DNA of 64,000 nt from Bradysia coprophila (Eukaryota > Arthropoda > Insecta > Diptera > Sciaridae), in contig NW_023503555.1 of the NCBI RefSeq assembly GCF_014529535.1, forward strand, positions 7,750,001-7,814,000. Reading direction: 5' to 3'. Shown piece by piece: positions 63,201-64,000 of the stretch. Numbering within the stretch: the stretch's first letter is position 1; each line of letters begins with the position of its first letter. The position numbers and the translations under genes are program-made. Below the pieces are notes generated by a model. The model saw nothing but the letters and a program-made list of their open reading frames with translations. It searched no databases and was not told the origin of the DNA.

Positions 63201-64000
63201 AAACGCCATCTCATCTCTTCGTTGAAAGCAAAAAATGGAATAGAAAGTCGGCCATCTGTTGTGAGATAGCGATAATATTTTTGTGAAATACAAGTAAACC
63301 GTAGTCAACCATTTAAAAAAAATATGTCATTGGCATCGAACTATATTTACCTTGGTTATAAGGGACGCGAAAGAGACCTAATTCAAATTTTTCTCTTGTT
63401 ATACTGTCAAACTTGACTAGAGAACAAAGCTAGAGTTAGTTTCTAAACATCAACATCATCATTAGCAATTTGCAACAGAGATAAAAATCTCGTTACTGAG
63501 AAGTACAAATTACACATCAAATGTGGTGTTCCAGTTACTGACGCTGCTGCGTTGGTGGGCAAAAATGTTATCTATTGTTAACATAGCATGGATATTCAAT
63601 AAATCATTTAGGCATTCATACAAGAAATGAGAATTTAAAAATATTTTCGGCTGAAAAACACTCTCGACCTTTGTTATGACAGTTAGAAACACTTTTTTTT
63701 ATGTGCCGGTGCAGAAAACAGGGATTTTGCATACATTTTTTCTGGGGTTTTCAGCCACTACTTCCATGAAAAACGTTGTGCTTATCTGGCTTGGCGAAAA
63801 AGTCTGAAACCCGTTGACCATGACAGACACGCAAAATACTATTGTTGATTCTTTGTGAAATCCGGAACTTCATTTCTTTTCTCTTTTTTTTAGAATCTGC
63901 AATGGGTACGAAAATCAAAGCTCAATCAAATTTGAATTCGGACTATGTAAAAGCTGTAGAAGAGTAAGATTCTAAATAAAAAGGGAAAACTAAAACAAAA
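60245..64000 (+). CDS. Cytochrome P450, CYP4 family, 5' part (cut by window end)
   Basis: Endoplasmic-reticulum monooxygenase; CYP4 enzymes hydroxylate fatty acids, hydrocarbons and xenobiotics. Exon 1 is 60245-60776 and exon 2 is 63894-63963; the next donor (GTAAGA) follows and the gene runs off the right edge. The split codon gives Glu, producing NICESAMGTKIKAQ, which matches the conserved CYP4 AMGTK region. Exon 1 shows an N-terminal anchor (YLATAILVAIIYYY), a proline hinge (IPGPPILPFVGN), and the helix C sequence GQKWFSRRKIITPAFHF with the W-x3-R motif. The helix I, ExxR and heme-cysteine motifs lie outside the window. The 3.1 kb intron is far larger than other introns here and is full of repeats. 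A TCAGTG initiator-like motif lies near 60181. Confidence 0.92.
60931..61033. mobile_element. hAT-type hairpin MITE, 103 bp, in the CYP4 intron
   Basis: Perfect 39-bp arms begin CAGAGAGATGCTAATATGAC and flank a 25-bp loop. TTTTCTGT occurs at 60923-60930 and 61034-61041, an exact 8-bp duplication. Perfect arms imply a recent insertion. Confidence 0.9.
61220..61951. repeat. Repeat cluster in the CYP4 intron
   Basis: 61228-61425 copies 14107-14300. It is followed by two tandem units of about 178 bp (61534 and 61712) ending AAAAAGTACTCCGTGTGAGA; the inverse CTCTCACGGAGCACTTTTTG at 61932-61951 closes a TIR-like pair. Confidence 0.7.
63128..63354. mobile_element. hAT-type MITE, CAAGG family, 227 bp
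   Basis: CAAGGTAAATATAG at the left and CTATATTTACCTTG at the right, flanked by GTTATAAG at 63120-63127 and 63355-63362, a perfect 8-bp duplication. It lies in the large CYP4 intron. It is the longer relative of the 42-bp palindrome at 16639. Confidence 0.88.

Overview
The window is nuclear DNA from an insect, most likely a nematoceran fly. The evidence is A+T-rich sequence, many GT-AG introns of about 55-75 bp, insect-type gene families (a nutrient amino acid transporter of the SLC6 family, a CYP4 P450, a secreted carboxylesterase, annexin B9-like), arthropod initiator motifs, and very dense small DNA transposons. I see no bacterial operons, rRNA genes or CRISPR arrays. The species cannot be fixed from sequence alone; a sciarid-like fly is a guess.

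Layout. 1-1690: dispersed repeats and a palindrome. 1691-8067 (minus): a complete 11-exon glutamate-cysteine ligase catalytic subunit, divergent, with a 3 kb repeat-filled intron. 8068-18861: gene-free and packed with repeats: an element with tRNA-like cores, hAT MITEs, a 42-bp transposon-like palindrome and a minisatellite. 18862-20749 (plus): a 6-exon protein with one C2H2 finger. 20750-30343: repeats, including an 11-unit 133-bp array, a TTAA-flanked hairpin, and a LINE carrying a Helentron-like insertion. 30345-31586 (plus): a tandem-PHD plus SAM chromatin protein. 34066-35355 (minus): annexin. 37241-39073 (minus): carboxylesterase. 39140-46156: repeats, including a 3 kb hAT-like element. 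46157-49113 (minus): SLC6 transporter. 49114-56646: repeats, including a hAT element with a perfect 8-bp target duplication. 56647-57329 (minus): a 4-TM membrane protein. 60245 to the right end (plus): first two exons of a CYP4 P450 around a 3.1 kb intron.

The gene models were assembled by hand. At each junction I checked donor, acceptor and reading phase, and all assembled models keep frame. The genes do not form one pathway. Glutathione synthesis (Gclc), esterase and P450 all relate to detoxification, but their closeness is probably chance. The C2H2 gene and the PHD-SAM gene lie on the same strand and together recall the d4/DPF architecture, so they may be parts of one locus separated by about 10 kb of repeats.

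The most unusual signal is a set of extremely short palindromes that are little more than two transposon ends back to back. The best is a 42-bp palindrome at 16639-16680 flanked by a perfect 8-bp target duplication; a longer relative with its own perfect 8-bp duplication lies at 63128-63354. A second family shows the same pairing (34 bp at 33171-33204; 202 bp at 23856-24057).
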